A stretch of 41,353 nucleotides of DNA from RUG11237 sp964450185 (GTDB taxonomy: Bacteria > Bacillota > Clostridia > Lachnospirales > Lachnospiraceae): positions 1 through 41,353 of the forward strand of contig CAYVCL010000016.1 in assembly GCA_964450185.1 (NCBI GenBank). Direction: 5' to 3'. The notes below the pieces were generated by a model that searched no databases, had not been told where the DNA came from, and was given only the letters and a program-made list of their open reading frames with translations. Both the position numbers and the translations under genes were made by a program. Positions 41,284-41,353 of the stretch are shown one piece after another. The stretch's first letter is position 1, and the number at the start of each line of letters is the position of its first letter.

Positions 41284-41353
41284 TTAATTTTTGCCAAAGA
41301 TAAGCTTCCGTGCCTTTGCTACTGCAGTTTTTTTGCCATATTTCCCCATAATT
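41284..41353 (-). CDS. possible 3' end of an upstream gene (partial)
   Basis: One minus-strand frame is open from the right edge to a TAA at 41284-41286 and encodes about 22 basic residues ending KARKLIFGKN. The composition looks like the tail of a membrane-associated or glycosyltransferase protein. It is too short to name. The frame could be open by chance. Confidence 0.4.
   Translation of the reverse strand, partial: IMGKYGKKTAVAKARKLIFGKN

Overview
The window is low-GC chromosomal DNA from an anaerobic Firmicute, most likely a Lachnospiraceae-type Clostridia. This rests on an archaeal-type AspRS linked to gatCAB under a T-box, an LL-diaminopimelate aminotransferase (DapL), glnA followed by an ANTAR regulator, DUF3048 and DUF368 proteins, AGGAGG-type ribosome binding sites and SigA-like promoters. 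No tRNA, rRNA, CRISPR array, intact insertion sequence or prophage gene was found. Most of the content is core metabolism and cell-envelope work.

Layout, left to right. 87-5000 (minus): a T-box-controlled operon aspS-gatC-gatA-gatB for tRNA-dependent amidation; the likely specifier codon is AAC (Asn). 5008-8036 (minus): a polyprenol-phosphate-type GT2 followed by a large DUF2298 (YYY-motif) membrane protein. 8168-12424 (minus): glnA-ANTAR regulator-dapF-dapL, ending at a strong hairpin. glnA has two near-consensus promoters, one on each side of a terminator-like hairpin. 12451-16026 (minus): alpha/beta hydrolase, a KASIII-like enzyme lacking two of three catalytic residues, and an MCP with a six-helix membrane sensor. 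16102-18101 (minus): a GntR(YtrA)-ABC ATPase-permease operon with a perfect inverted-repeat operator over its promoter. 18167-21491: a small membrane-anchored FMN_bind-like protein (plus), a methyltransferase and Hsp33 (minus), and an unrecognised two-helix membrane protein (plus). 21569-25387 (minus): a classical 4HB/HAMP MCP, then hisC and DUF368 (undecaprenyl-phosphate translocase family).

25603-28092 (plus): a secreted repeat protein with a DUF5722-type, clan GH-A-like domain. 28157-30174 (minus): DUF3048 lipoprotein and uppP. 30359-32027 (plus): an orphan Ser-rich FliD-like protein and a membrane-anchored M15 (VanY-like) peptidase. 32028-33955 (minus): a divergent ClpX with lspA. 34054-35589 (minus): HtrA-type protease. 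35754-38501 (minus): rhamnosyltransferase-like GT2 then glmS. 38589-41188 (minus): polyprenyl glycosylphosphotransferase then an LCP ligase. The last 70 bases look like the 3' end of another minus-strand gene.

Envelope biogenesis is the recurring theme: DAP synthesis, UDP-GlcNAc precursor supply (GlmS), undecaprenyl-phosphate recycling (UppP, DUF368), lipid-linked sugar priming, LCP transfer, and peptidoglycan trimming (M15). Nothing here is a clear-cut undescribed defence or mobile system. The best candidates for new biology are the triad-deficient KASIII with its hydrolase and MCP, the GT2-DUF2298 pair, the glnA leader with its pseudo-receiver ANTAR protein, the stand-alone ClpX-LspA pair, the DUF5722 putative hydrolase, and the orphan FliD-like protein.
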